From: a virus
DNA: 32,129 nucleotides
Direction: 5' to 3' (one strand)
IMG/VR virus record: IMGVR_UViG_3300046698_000051
Coordinates: 1-32,129 of that record
Shown here piece by piece: positions 7,801 through 16,154 of this stretch. Position numbers and translations under genes: made by a program. The notes under the pieces were generated by a model, which was not told where the DNA came from, searched no databases, and worked only from the letters and a program-made list of their open reading frames with translations. Position 1 is the stretch's first letter. Every line of letters starts with the position of its first letter.

Positions 7801-9981
7801 CATCATTTTTTCAATCTGGGCGATAAAGGCATCGGTGCCGATTTCGGACATGTAATCTTCGGCCCCGGTCCCTTTGTCCAAGTCGTTGCTGATCTGCACG
7901 ATCTTTCGCATTCGGAGTCTTCGCCCGCCCGTGAAGTGATCAAGCACCTCTGACGGTATTTTTTGGAAGAAGGTAAAGGATGGCGTGGCCTTGACCTGAC
8001 CGCTGTCATTGACGTTGTTGCCCCTGGTCGTAACGTCTTCATTATCGTAGAATTGCAGGATTTGTTGCTCTAACTTCTTGACTCGTAAAGAGACAAGACG
8101 CTCTGCATCCTTGGGGTCATTGTTCGAAAGTAACTTTTCAACTTCGGTGTGGAAGTCCTGCGAGTCCTTTTCTGCCGGCGTCGCCGGTTCCTTGTCGGCA
8201 ACTATGGCGGCAATCTTACCCGCCGGGACTTCCGCCTTCTCGCTTTCCACGGGCTTCTCCGGCGTTGCCGCTGGCGGCGTGGCTGGCTCCTCGGCCTTGG
8301 CCGGTGTCTCCGGGCCTTCCTTGGCGGTCGCGGCTCCTGGGGCTTCCTGGGCGTTTTCCTTTGGTGCCATCGCCGCAAGTGCCGCCCGGACAACTTTTCG
8401 GCCCGGTGTGACTTCTTCGTCGGGAACGGCGGTACCCTTCTTCTCCTCGACGGCTACTTTAACAAAACGGTCGAAGACCTGGCCACCGTCAAGGTTCAAG
8501 CGGTCGGCGTAGGCGAGGCTCAATCTCGCCAGTCCCCGCACTTCCTTGGGAGACAGGTTGGCCTTGACCTCTGGATTGTTCGCCCAAACCTTTGAGGATA
8601 CCCGCCAGACGCCCGGTTCAGTCAGTCCGATTCTGATTGCCTTCGGTGCTGCCGCTATTCCCTGCATGGCAAGCATGAACTCGCTCTGCTTCATGGCCTC
8701 GTCCACGTTGCCGGTGCCAAGGTAGGTCAAGCCGCCCATCCCTACAGCGGGGGCTAAGAACCGCGCCACGCCGGCGGGTATACCTTTGCCTGGTATCTTC
8801 GCCGCGCTGTGGAATACAGCACCCATAACAGCGCCTTGGCCAAGCGGGGCCTCACCGCCGCTGGATACCTGGCTGCCTGCTTCCCACGAAAGAATTGTGT
8901 TGGCAAGCGTTCCTTCGGCTGCGCCAAGTTCTGTGGCAAGGGGTCCTGCCACCTTCGCAGCGGACGCGAACAACATCAGGTTGCCACCCATGTCGGCTGC
9001 TTGCTCCCAAAAACCCTGCGCCATTGGGCTTATCGGTATACTGGCTATCTCGCTGTCGTCCTGAAGAAGAACCCGAACGACATTCCGAGCGCTGGAATGA
9101 TGGTAGAGCCATTGCTGACCGCCCGGCGAACCTTTGAGTGCCGCCATTGCCGCGACGAACCCCACTGGGTTGCCGAGAAAGTTCGACGCTTCATCGGAGT
9201 GAATGAATTTCAGGTCGTCTTCGCTGATCGTTTGGTGTCCGGCGGTAGCGTTAATGATGTTGACGTACCGAGTGAGGTAGGCTCTTTGGGCGTCGGTCGG
9301 CCTGGGTGCCAGTTGCGCCATTGCTGTGAGGATGTCATCGCCCGCCGGGTTGAAATCGGCGTCCAGAGAACCCATCGCTTTGCCCGCAAGATTGGCAAGA
9401 GGCCCCTTAACGGCATTAGTCGCACGTTGCATTAAGCCTGGCCTATTGGTCTCGGCGTCTTTCTCCCATGCGCGTCTCCGTTGGATCTTCTGCATAATGG
9501 GCGATTCGTCCAACAGCGCCTGCGATTCAGCTCGTGCGCTATCTGCCTTGGATTGCCGCCCTCTCCTTGCGGAGAGGGCGGCGTCTTCCGCCTTATTCTT
9601 AGCCTCGACCCATTGGCTGATCGGATGCTCCATGAAGGGCTTCTGTTCTTCTGACGTGGTGTTGGGTGCGATGTGGTCATAAAAGTAGCGGCTGCGGGCA
9701 AGATCGTAAGCGTCGGTAATCAAAATCTGGTCAGGGAACGCCTTTTGAATTTTGGTCGCGGCGGCGGCAATTTCCTTTTGCTGGATAGGATCGGGGTCCC
9801 AGGTATGCGGATTCTTGGGCGGCAGGCGAAGTTCCTTACGCTCCTGGGCGAACTCGTCCGTTTCGCCCAACCGCTTGCGGTAGCCGGTCTCCACGTTCTC
9901 TAATTCGTCAGTAGCCGCGGCGGCGCGCGTGGTGTCGGCGTCGTGGAACCGCGCGATGATTTGCTCGTCGGTCTCGGTCAT
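4867..9981 (-). CDS. giant inner-core/ejection protein (T7 gp16-like position)
   Basis: The 1704-residue protein is the last of three ejection-type genes. Its start ATG overlaps the previous stop as ATGA. It is mostly charged and helical. A Pro/Ala/Glu-rich linker occupies about residues 530-600, hydrophobic patches lie near residues 340-370, and a possible membrane helix lies near 1509-1530 (YAALLAGVAIWNYAK). In T7-like phages the largest core protein is ejected into the cell envelope and helps translocate DNA. I do not see the lytic transglycosylase motif that T7 gp16 carries at its N-terminus. The family assignment comes from size, position and composition rather than a specific motif; it could also be called a large polyvalent-type virion protein. 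Confidence 0.75.
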   Translation of the reverse strand: MTETDEQIIARFHDADTTRAAAATDELENVETGYRKRLGETDEFAQERKELRLPPKNPHTWDPDPIQQKEIAAAATKIQKAFPDQILITDAYDLARSRYFYDHIAPNTTSEEQKPFMEHPISQWVEAKNKAEDAALSARRGRQSKADSARAESQALLDESPIMQKIQRRRAWEKDAETNRPGLMQRATNAVKGPLANLAGKAMGSLDADFNPAGDDILTAMAQLAPRPTDAQRAYLTRYVNIINATAGHQTISEDDLKFIHSDEASNFLGNPVGFVAAMAALKGSPGGQQWLYHHSSARNVVRVLLQDDSEIASIPISPMAQGFWEQAADMGGNLMLFASAAKVAGPLATELGAAEGTLANTILSWEAGSQVSSGGEAPLGQGAVMGAVFHSAAKIPGKGIPAGVARFLAPAVGMGGLTYLGTGNVDEAMKQSEFMLAMQGIAAAPKAIRIGLTEPGVWRVSSKVWANNPEVKANLSPKEVRGLARLSLAYADRLNLDGGQVFDRFVKVAVEEKKGTAVPDEEVTPGRKVVRAALAAMAPKENAQEAPGAATAKEGPETPAKAEEPATPPAATPEKPVESEKAEVPAGKIAAIVADKEPATPAEKDSQDFHTEVEKLLSNNDPKDAERLVSLRVKKLEQQILQFYDNEDVTTRGNNVNDSGQVKATPSFTFFQKIPSEVLDHFTGGRRLRMRKIVQISNDLDKGTGAEDYMSEIGTDAFIAQIEKMMAGKKGRAAVALPGGFDIDNAISELQMLQESSPTDLFGRPVEGKPISGKTGDLGIGKGEVTEAATGEVAIKPALHDAATDLFNDSNGIASAEDLFWALKETHKADMDGLLNNPGNPMPEIREAFDRQTKGGNLFDGMEDPLPGQPRPAMDLLEATVAGAKEVLSDEGGYVDTGKLRETGGKALKLAQKIGDEVNMMFGQMFPALTREGDVLGDRAASLVSYRALQAQTLDHFVSLLEPKAGFFERQTKTYKDNARALRTRIGCALVEDNLLSLRNNRKSLVDTFVGEQMSLGLGKDFSAQAVEANFTKWMTENQRELFGDLTDEEFQEAMGKLQSGLFDKFYEGEFDPAKFTTNLNEQLNLFKQDAKSIIGTKDCPFKTEKEWLDYLDTDEFKKAAKIFREIINPKIDNYFASAKNISLDDLRAKGARGFHTGIRISLAYWRDAELEQGSINKPAPAGVGTSEAGYTKYSKEARGTATAYKFDIKDILDDSLASKIFPALKNQFLAELQTSGAGFRLRAGRDVSAQVAENYKRLPRDIFTKVVVVTPAGEHVVEQENYWVKKELWNETKDALQMSSEFSKPVISEIAKFTNTCALWGLSEGITHLSNQMSVLFHTPGFKAGAWFDNARKLMARDPETLGRLVELAEIGTLREGHRPPQFKPGQGKKALLQAFNLPRYGGNLIQFVDNVGRLTMDDVFSQTRGLILDRGQLSYLNTTSNRRNFINQFGQYNRAAQPAFMRMMRDYQLAPFATASMNFYGMGTRAVFGGLSPGAKASSLKSAVDLRLRIAGRYAALLAGVAIWNYAKTGHADGGDSRIPIGCAYWGKDAKTGRPQYVNIIGMTPVGRGMRQFGLQALLQGYRQGQAWNQTADKALHAITGAGLQAWDGPIVSTALLVTTGTNIYGYHVTPRAKQGESQMTQNLYSAVEQMTGFGRWAGTGDLSYGRFSPITVPATEQERKEDQHFQRMLRPKTNSKSKVR

Positions 9982-11825
9982 TGGTATCCCAGCCTTGCCT
10001 TCTCTTCCTTGTACTTACGAAGACGATTTTCAATGGAGATTTTCGGGTCAGCAGCCATGATGTCCTTGTCGATCGCGTCGGAGACCTTTTGGGGGATAGT
10101 GAAGTATTGCGTTCCGGCGAGGTGTTTCTTCCATTGGTCGGGGTAAGTGTCGGCCACGGCCTTGACCAGCGGATATTCATTCCGCCATTCCGCGCCGTGC
10201 TTCTCGATCAGCTCATTGACGATGTTTACATATTGAACGTTTTTCTTATCCTCGTCCGTCGCCCCAGCCAGCCACTCTGCAATCTTAGTAGGGTTGCGGT
10301 CGGCGGGCTTTAAGGGAGTGCGGGCGTTTACCGCGTCGAACAATTGCTGGTCAGACAATCGCTGGTCAGACGGCGCGAAGTGCGGGTGGCCAGGTGTTTG
10401 AATCATCCCCGCCTCGCGGCGAATTTCCTTTTGCTCTGTGGATTCTTTTTCTCTCTTGCCCACGTTGGCGGCAGTCTCTTGTTGGTTGAACCCCGCAATC
10501 ATGCCCGAAACTTCGGGCATTGCGTCGTCCGCCGACCATTCGGGGTGAGCGTCGAACAGTTTAATTGCCGCATCCTTAACTGTGCCCACCTTCTCCGTAA
10601 GGTCTGGGTACTTCACAATCATTTTGTCCACGGTAGATATGAGCAAACTTCGTTGTATTTGCCGCAACTGTTTGTCGTCTTTAGCCTCGGCCTTCTTGGC
10701 AGCGGCGGCATCGCGTTCATTACCCTCCGCGATGACATTCCATAGGGTGTGGTATTCCGGGCCGGTGCCTTCGATCATTTCGGGCGTGGATATTTGTTCC
10801 GCCTTTTGCGCCCAGGTCAGCTTCGGATCATGCACTATCGTCAGTCCCTTCGACCATATGAGTTGGTCGGGCTTCTCTCTTGGCTCGGGCGTCTGCTTGT
10901 GCTTGAGCGCGGCATTGATACCTCTATCCAACATTTCACGCTGTGTCGCGGTGAGTTCTTTGCCAGTGGCCATCGTAGCGGTCCGCTTCTTGGCATTGTC
11001 GGCGATTATCCCCGCCTCCGCTCCATCCTTGGCATTCATCACGTCAGATATAAGCTCGTGGCTCTCATCGTAATTCTGCTTTTGGGTCTGAACGAATTTA
11101 GAGTGAGCGCCCCGGAGCATCCTGTACCGGGTGTCCTGCTGCTCGGGCGTCATATTCTTGTCGTCCAGCCCCGCCAGCGCCGTTTTGGCGGCGTCCAGGT
11201 CGGCGGCGGTACCGCTCTCTAAACGACGCTGCGCCTGCACTAACGTCGCCTGCGCGGGTATGAACTGCTCTTGCGAATCCGCCCAACCCTTTTGCTTCAA
11301 CCCGACCGATTCCAGCTTATGGTTCATCGTGCTGGCACCCTTCAGGTCGCCCGACAGTAACGCCGCGTCATAGTTCTGCTGGTAATCCGCCTCAATCACC
11401 GTCTGCCTCTGCTTGAACAACTGGTGCTGGACGTGCTCGCCGATTTGCGGGATAGCCTCCGACTGCTCGTGCGCCCATACGTTCGCAACTCGGACGTTGG
11501 GTGATTGCATGTCCGCGATTTCCTGCATGACGCCCTGCGCGATCTTCTGATTGCCCTCCGGGTCGAGATTGCTGTCCATCGTCTGCTGGAGCACGGCGAG
11601 CTTCTCCGCCCGTTTGCGCCGGAGCGTGTCGATCTCCACCATATCAGAGGCGTCCTGGAGCTTCTTCTGTATCTGCATGGCCGTGTCAAACACGGCGTCC
11701 CCGCTCTTGGCGACCTGGCCCCAAAGGGCCTGTGCGCCGTTGTCGAAGTTGATGTGCCCCGCGACGGCCGGCCCTTGGTCGGGCGGTTGCTCTTGCGAAT
11801 ACGTGATGTCGAATGCTTTAGCCAT
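9978..11825 (-). CDS. inner-core/ejection protein (T7 gp15-like)
   Basis: The 615-residue protein starts MAKAFDITYSQEQPP and overlaps the preceding stop as TAATG. It is almost wholly alpha-helical and Gln/Lys/Asp-rich (for example MQIQKKLQDASDMVE near residue 50), with long coiled-coil-like stretches. It ends in an Arg/Lys-rich segment (RLRKYKEEKARLGYQ). The order after the gp14-like gene and before the giant gene is that of T7 gp14-gp15-gp16. In those phages gp15 forms part of the internal core and the trans-envelope tube. Assignment is by synteny and composition. Confidence 0.75.
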   Translation of the reverse strand: MAKAFDITYSQEQPPDQGPAVAGHINFDNGAQALWGQVAKSGDAVFDTAMQIQKKLQDASDMVEIDTLRRKRAEKLAVLQQTMDSNLDPEGNQKIAQGVMQEIADMQSPNVRVANVWAHEQSEAIPQIGEHVQHQLFKQRQTVIEADYQQNYDAALLSGDLKGASTMNHKLESVGLKQKGWADSQEQFIPAQATLVQAQRRLESGTAADLDAAKTALAGLDDKNMTPEQQDTRYRMLRGAHSKFVQTQKQNYDESHELISDVMNAKDGAEAGIIADNAKKRTATMATGKELTATQREMLDRGINAALKHKQTPEPREKPDQLIWSKGLTIVHDPKLTWAQKAEQISTPEMIEGTGPEYHTLWNVIAEGNERDAAAAKKAEAKDDKQLRQIQRSLLISTVDKMIVKYPDLTEKVGTVKDAAIKLFDAHPEWSADDAMPEVSGMIAGFNQQETAANVGKREKESTEQKEIRREAGMIQTPGHPHFAPSDQRLSDQQLFDAVNARTPLKPADRNPTKIAEWLAGATDEDKKNVQYVNIVNELIEKHGAEWRNEYPLVKAVADTYPDQWKKHLAGTQYFTIPQKVSDAIDKDIMAADPKISIENRLRKYKEEKARLGYQ

Positions 11826-12376
11826 TAGAGGGCCGCTCCCATCCCATTATTTGAGAACTGGAAAGGCTGTGTTTTCGGCGGCGGGGACATGAAGGCCCCC
11901 GTCATGTTCCCGTACTGGCCAAAACCCGTCAACAGCGACGTACCCGCGCCCAGCATTCCCGCCATCATGTCGTTGCCCGCCGCCTGGCCGTAAATCCCGG
12001 CCTGCATCTGCTGTAGCCCCGCCTGGCTCCGATACTGGCCCGCCTGAATCTGGCCCTGGTAGCCGATCATCAGGTTGTCCAACTCGCTCTGTGCCGCCTG
12101 GGTGCCCTGCAACTGAAGCGCTGTGCCTTCGTTGGGGACGGCGCCCGAGGCACCGAGATTCGCCCGCAAGGTGGACGCCTGGCGGTCTGCCGCCTCCGCC
12201 TGCTTCTGCTGCTTGTACAGCGTGGCCTTCTCGGTCTGCACCGCGTTCTGGTTGGCGACAGCGGCGTTGTAATTGGCCATGGCCTGCTCGCCCTTGGCCT
12301 GGGACGCCGCGGCACTGCCCTGCATAATCTGACCCACCGCGCCCAGCGCCAAGCCGCCTAAAATTACCCCTGCCAT
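11825..12376 (-). CDS. internal virion protein (T7 gp14-like)
   Basis: The 183-residue protein has a Gly/Ala-rich hydrophobic N-terminus (MAGVILGGLALGAVGQIMQG), a long Gln/Ala-rich helical centre, and a second Gly-rich hydrophobic stretch near 140-155 (AGMLGAGTSLLTGFG). This two-hydrophobic-end layout is typical of gp14-type ejection proteins, which form the outer-membrane portion of the DNA channel. The start has SD AGAGGTGTCCCA and lies inside the end of the acetyltransferase-like gene (13-base overlap). Confidence 0.8.
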   Translation of the reverse strand: MAGVILGGLALGAVGQIMQGSAAASQAKGEQAMANYNAAVANQNAVQTEKATLYKQQKQAEAADRQASTLRANLGASGAVPNEGTALQLQGTQAAQSELDNLMIGYQGQIQAGQYRSQAGLQQMQAGIYGQAAGNDMMAGMLGAGTSLLTGFGQYGNMTGAFMSPPPKTQPFQFSNNGMGAAL

Positions 12377-12804
12377 TGGGACACCTCTTTTGAAATCAGC
12401 ATCGTGTACAAGTAGCCGGGCTCCTCGCCAAAGAACATCGGCAGCGTGGCCTCCAATTTGAAGCCAAGATGCTCGACCGTGCGAACGGCCTCTTTGAAGT
12501 CACACTCGACCACGGCCATGAGCCGCCGGAGGTCGTGCGCCTTGGCGCAACAGCCTATCCACTCGCCGAGCATCTTGTACATGGTCTTCTTGTGCGCCAG
12601 CGCCGCCGCCGCCCAATCGAACCAGATAAGCCCGGTGGTAGGCCGCAGGAGTTGCATCCCGCCCACCGCCAGCACCACGCCGTCATGCTCGACCGCCCAC
12701 TCGAAGTAGACCGCCGGCGGAAGGGACTCTCGCTCGATGCCGCGGCTGATGGAGGTCTTGACAACTTCGGCGATGTCTTCGGCTGTCGCTGTTCGGATTT
12801 TCAT
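12364..12804 (-). CDS. GNAT-fold acetyltransferase-like protein (T7 gp13 position)
   Basis: The start at 12804 (MKIRTATAEDIAEVVK) overlaps the nozzle stop as ATGA; the longer frame lies inside the nozzle gene. The 146 residues show the GNAT order: an N-terminal RTATAEDI strand-helix, the VVLAVGGMQLL strand, the LRRLMAVVECDF region, and a terminal EAVRTVEHLGFKLEATLPMF-type motif common at the end of GNAT folds. The T7 equivalent in this position, gp13, is a non-structural protein needed for proper incorporation of the core. A true acetyl-CoA loop (Q/RxxGxG/A) is not evident, so catalysis is doubtful. Confidence 0.8.
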   Translation of the reverse strand: MKIRTATAEDIAEVVKTSISRGIERESLPPAVYFEWAVEHDGVVLAVGGMQLLRPTTGLIWFDWAAAALAHKKTMYKMLGEWIGCCAKAHDLRRLMAVVECDFKEAVRTVEHLGFKLEATLPMFFGEEPGYLYTMLISKEVSQWQG

Positions 12805-15800
12805 CTGCTTGTCTTCTCCGCTCTGGCCACAATCGCCCGCAGCGTGCAGGGCAATGGGTCGGTGCCGGTAATGGTGATCGGCGTGTCCGAGTCGAACCCG
12901 CCCGACGTGGTGACGATCGTATCGCCGGTGAAACAAACGCCCGTGGTGTCCTGTACCGGGAAAAGATGCTGTAGGTCATTCCCGTACTGGACGTTGCCGC
13001 TGTTGAGGAAGGATAAATCCAACTCCGCAATCGCCACCTTGGATCCTTGCGACGCCCCGCCGCCGCGTGAAGGCACCTGGAGGCGCATCGGCTCGACGAT
13101 GTACTGTGAGCCGAAACCGACAGCCACGGTGGACGCCTGGGTCGAAAGCGTGATCTGATTGCTGGACACAACCTGCGACGGCTGGACAACGCCGTCCGCA
13201 AGAATCTGGACGGCCTCATTATTCAGGACGGAGGGGACGGCAATTACCGTCGCGGGATTGCCGGAATACTGCGTCCCGCAGTTGACGAAGAAACTGTCGG
13301 CAATCCCGTTGAACAGGCGGGACGCCATGCGCTCAATGCACATGCTTGGCGTGTTCGTGCGGACTTCCCCGCCAAGCGTCCGATACACCGCCAGCCATAC
13401 TTCGTCTTCCTCGGCGCCGGGAATGACAGCCACGGAAACGACCTTGGAACCCGTCCGGCCAAGGCCGGTCTGCCACCAAGCCCATTGCTCGAAATACCCG
13501 ATGGCAAAGGGGTATACCACTACTTCGTCAATCGTGGCGGTTCGCCCAGCCGTCCGGTTGCAAATGTTCCAATACCATAAGGGGCCAGACACATTGCCGT
13601 TGAAGGCTGCGTCAATTGAGCAAGCGGAGTTGGACGGGTACTGCATCGCCGTAATCGAAGCGATCCCGTAACCGTCAAGGAACAGCAACATACTGTTGCT
13701 GCCATTCCAGACGCCAGTGAGACAGTGAGTGTTCCCGTCTCGCACGTCAGCCTGGATACTAATGTCTGCGGTAACAAAACATTGCTTGTTCGCGTCGTCA
13801 GTAACGCAGAACGTCGGCATTCCGTTTGACGCCACAGTCAGACTGATTTGGAAGTTTCCCGCCGACGTGATCGTATCGAAGATTGTGAAAGTTCCGCTTG
13901 ACTTGTCGCTTGTCTTGAACCACGCGGAGACGGAGACCCCTTGGCCGTTGATAAGGGTTGTGAGGTTGGGACTGGTACTCCAATATCCTTCCGCCCAGGA
14001 CTTCGTGCCGCCGCCGGAGAACGTGACCGCCGTGTTCCCCGAGCCGGGAACTAGGCCCGTAACGCCAAGCGTCGGCGGGCCGACGTACGCGCCGTTGTTC
14101 AACTTCTCTTGGTCGTAGGCAATTGTGCCGGACGCCTCGCCAAGCTGCCACCATGCGTAAGGGCCGATAGAAGCCACGGCCTCGTTGAAGGTCGCGCCGT
14201 AGTAGGAAATCGCCTTGTCCATCAAGGTTGTTCCGACGTAGTGCCGCGCCCATGCCGTTACGTTCTGATCGCGCTCGTAAGTGAATGAAAGCAACGTGCC
14301 GTCCCCGCGCACGCACCAAAGAATCTGATCGGGGTTCTTCTGCAATGCCGTCTGCGTAATGCCGCCAAGCGTGATATGCTCGGCCATTTGGCTCATGTCC
14401 GGGGCCGCGTATTTCTGCGCCGCGCCGTTGAAGGCGAACTCGCGGAGCTTTCGGCCAACGTAATCCACGAACAACACTGCCTGGCCCGCCTTCGTCGGCA
14501 TGAGCGGCATGACGCCGTCCGTGCCGATCTGAATGACCACGGCGTTATTGCCCGTAAGTGTTGTGGGGATAAGCCCGTTGACGGCGCCGGCCGTAACGAC
14601 CCACTCGCCGCCGGAGGTCCCGACGCACACGCAATCGAGGCTGTCCAGCCACAAGACGGTATCCGTCGCCAGCATGTCCTTCTCGAAAGAGTCGGCGTCC
14701 TCCACGCCCGCCTCGAAGTTCTGGTAATCGTCCGACGCGGAGAACCATACCGCCTGCGGCTGCCACGCGGAGCCGCCGTAGATGATTCGATCTTGGAAGA
14801 AGCCCACCGCCGCCGGGAAGCCACGGTACGCGCTCCATGAGCCTTCCGCCCAACGGGGCGTCGCTGTCGCGTTTACGCCGAGAGGCTCAGTCAGAGTAAC
14901 GTTGGCGATGGTTGTAGAGGTTATAGACGTAATCTGGACCACGCCTGTTATGTCACTGGTCTGAGCGACAAGGGTAAGCATGGCACCGGCCACGCCGCCC
15001 GTCCAGCCAGATACGACAGCGCGGTAAAAGACGTTCTGGGCATCCTCTACGAATGAAAAGAGAATGTTCACGTTTGATGTGCCACCCGAGTATGTGCCCG
15101 TCCATGATTGAATATCTATCCACGTCGCGCCATCGTCGTCCGATCTTTGGAGTGTGACAACCGCGCCCCAAATACCGGAAGATTGAAGTGTCCCCGTGCC
15201 AGTGATGAGTAAGACCGCCGTTGTGGCGTTTGTGGCGTTAATAGGACATTGGAATTGTGTAGGGATCTGCGGCAGTGTCAACGCCCACAACGACCCGACG
15301 TGCCCTGTATAGAACACCGGAGGCACAATCGTAATGTAGTTGGCTGTTGGCTGCGCAATCAGGAACGTGATGTAGTTGCCCGTGGTAGCCCCGGCAGTGA
15401 ACGTGACGGAATAATCCGTGCCAAGGGTCAAGATGGTATTACTGCCATTCGGAACATATGAATGCACAGCTATGTCAGTGTTGGCCTGGATTGCAAAGTT
15501 GAAGTACACCTGCTGGCCGATAGTATTCGTGCCAATCGCCGTCCACGTAGCACCCGCAGTCAGCGTCCCAGTCGAACCTATCTGCTCAAATGCGTCGAAT
15601 TGAGGACTGGTCGGGAAGGTCGCCGCCAATGTAGTTTTGGGGCCTGTCGGGTTCTGAAGGTCATTCCGCTTGTAGAACGGGCCGTTGGTGAATGTGATCG
15701 CTGTCAGCGTGAACGTGGGCACACCCGCCACGTCGGCCAGCTCCAGTTGCATGGGCGCGTAATCGCTGTGGACAAGCCACATCGTATCCCCCACCTGCCG

Positions 15801-16154
15801 GAATTGCAGCGAGGGGAGATCAGCCACCAGGTACGGCGTCACAACCTCCACGGGCGTCCCGCCCACTTGAAGCTGCGCGCCCTGGTAGTAGAACCGAATG
15901 TACAGGTTCCCAAACTCGCACACGTAGGCGATATTCTGTGAGTACACGAAAGGAATGAGTCGCACGTTCGCCGGCGTCAACTTCCCCTTGGCGACAAACT
16001 GCGTTCCCGGCGTCCGCGTTACCGTGCCATAGACCAGGGGCAGCATGTTGACAAGCTGGCGGCAAGAGGCCGCGTACTTCTCGATATCCGTCCGGGCGTC
16101 AAGCTGCGGTGAAACTTCGCCGTTTGAAAACGTATTAAGAGCCAGATCAACCAT
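12801..16154 (-). CDS. tail nozzle / tail tubular protein B (T7 gp12-like) with LamG-like insertion
   Basis: The opening LNTFSNGEVSPQLDARTDIEKY, later QLVNMLPLVYGTVTRTPGTQF, and the GFPAAVGFFQDRIIYGGS block are hallmarks of the gp12 nozzle family, which builds the end of the short tail and contacts the cell. The conserved halves TAWARHYVGT and KVVSVAVIPGAEEDEVWLAV are normally adjacent. Here about 225 residues (about 660-885) lie between them and read as a concanavalin/LamG-like sandwich (AWWQLGEASGT, VSAWFKTSD, DGYGI, NICNRTAGRTATIDEVVVY). At 1117 residues the protein exceeds T7 gp12 (about 790). The start has the strong SD GGAGGATAAGCCTTC and overlaps the adaptor gene by 8 bases. Confidence 0.92.
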   Translation of the reverse strand: MVDLALNTFSNGEVSPQLDARTDIEKYAASCRQLVNMLPLVYGTVTRTPGTQFVAKGKLTPANVRLIPFVYSQNIAYVCEFGNLYIRFYYQGAQLQVGGTPVEVVTPYLVADLPSLQFRQVGDTMWLVHSDYAPMQLELADVAGVPTFTLTAITFTNGPFYKRNDLQNPTGPKTTLAATFPTSPQFDAFEQIGSTGTLTAGATWTAIGTNTIGQQVYFNFAIQANTDIAVHSYVPNGSNTILTLGTDYSVTFTAGATTGNYITFLIAQPTANYITIVPPVFYTGHVGSLWALTLPQIPTQFQCPINATNATTAVLLITGTGTLQSSGIWGAVVTLQRSDDDGATWIDIQSWTGTYSGGTSNVNILFSFVEDAQNVFYRAVVSGWTGGVAGAMLTLVAQTSDITGVVQITSITSTTIANVTLTEPLGVNATATPRWAEGSWSAYRGFPAAVGFFQDRIIYGGSAWQPQAVWFSASDDYQNFEAGVEDADSFEKDMLATDTVLWLDSLDCVCVGTSGGEWVVTAGAVNGLIPTTLTGNNAVVIQIGTDGVMPLMPTKAGQAVLFVDYVGRKLREFAFNGAAQKYAAPDMSQMAEHITLGGITQTALQKNPDQILWCVRGDGTLLSFTYERDQNVTAWARHYVGTTLMDKAISYYGATFNEAVASIGPYAWWQLGEASGTIAYDQEKLNNGAYVGPPTLGVTGLVPGSGNTAVTFSGGGTKSWAEGYWSTSPNLTTLINGQGVSVSAWFKTSDKSSGTFTIFDTITSAGNFQISLTVASNGMPTFCVTDDANKQCFVTADISIQADVRDGNTHCLTGVWNGSNSMLLFLDGYGIASITAMQYPSNSACSIDAAFNGNVSGPLWYWNICNRTAGRTATIDEVVVYPFAIGYFEQWAWWQTGLGRTGSKVVSVAVIPGAEEDEVWLAVYRTLGGEVRTNTPSMCIERMASRLFNGIADSFFVNCGTQYSGNPATVIAVPSVLNNEAVQILADGVVQPSQVVSSNQITLSTQASTVAVGFGSQYIVEPMRLQVPSRGGGASQGSKVAIAELDLSFLNSGNVQYGNDLQHLFPVQDTTGVCFTGDTIVTTSGGFDSDTPITITGTDPLPCTLRAIVARAEKTSR

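Noticed and set aside
12364-12936. Long form of the acetyltransferase-like gene starting at 12936
   Set aside because: The extra 44 codons lie inside the nozzle gene, have no SD and do not resemble the family; the ATGA overlap at 12804 is a better start.
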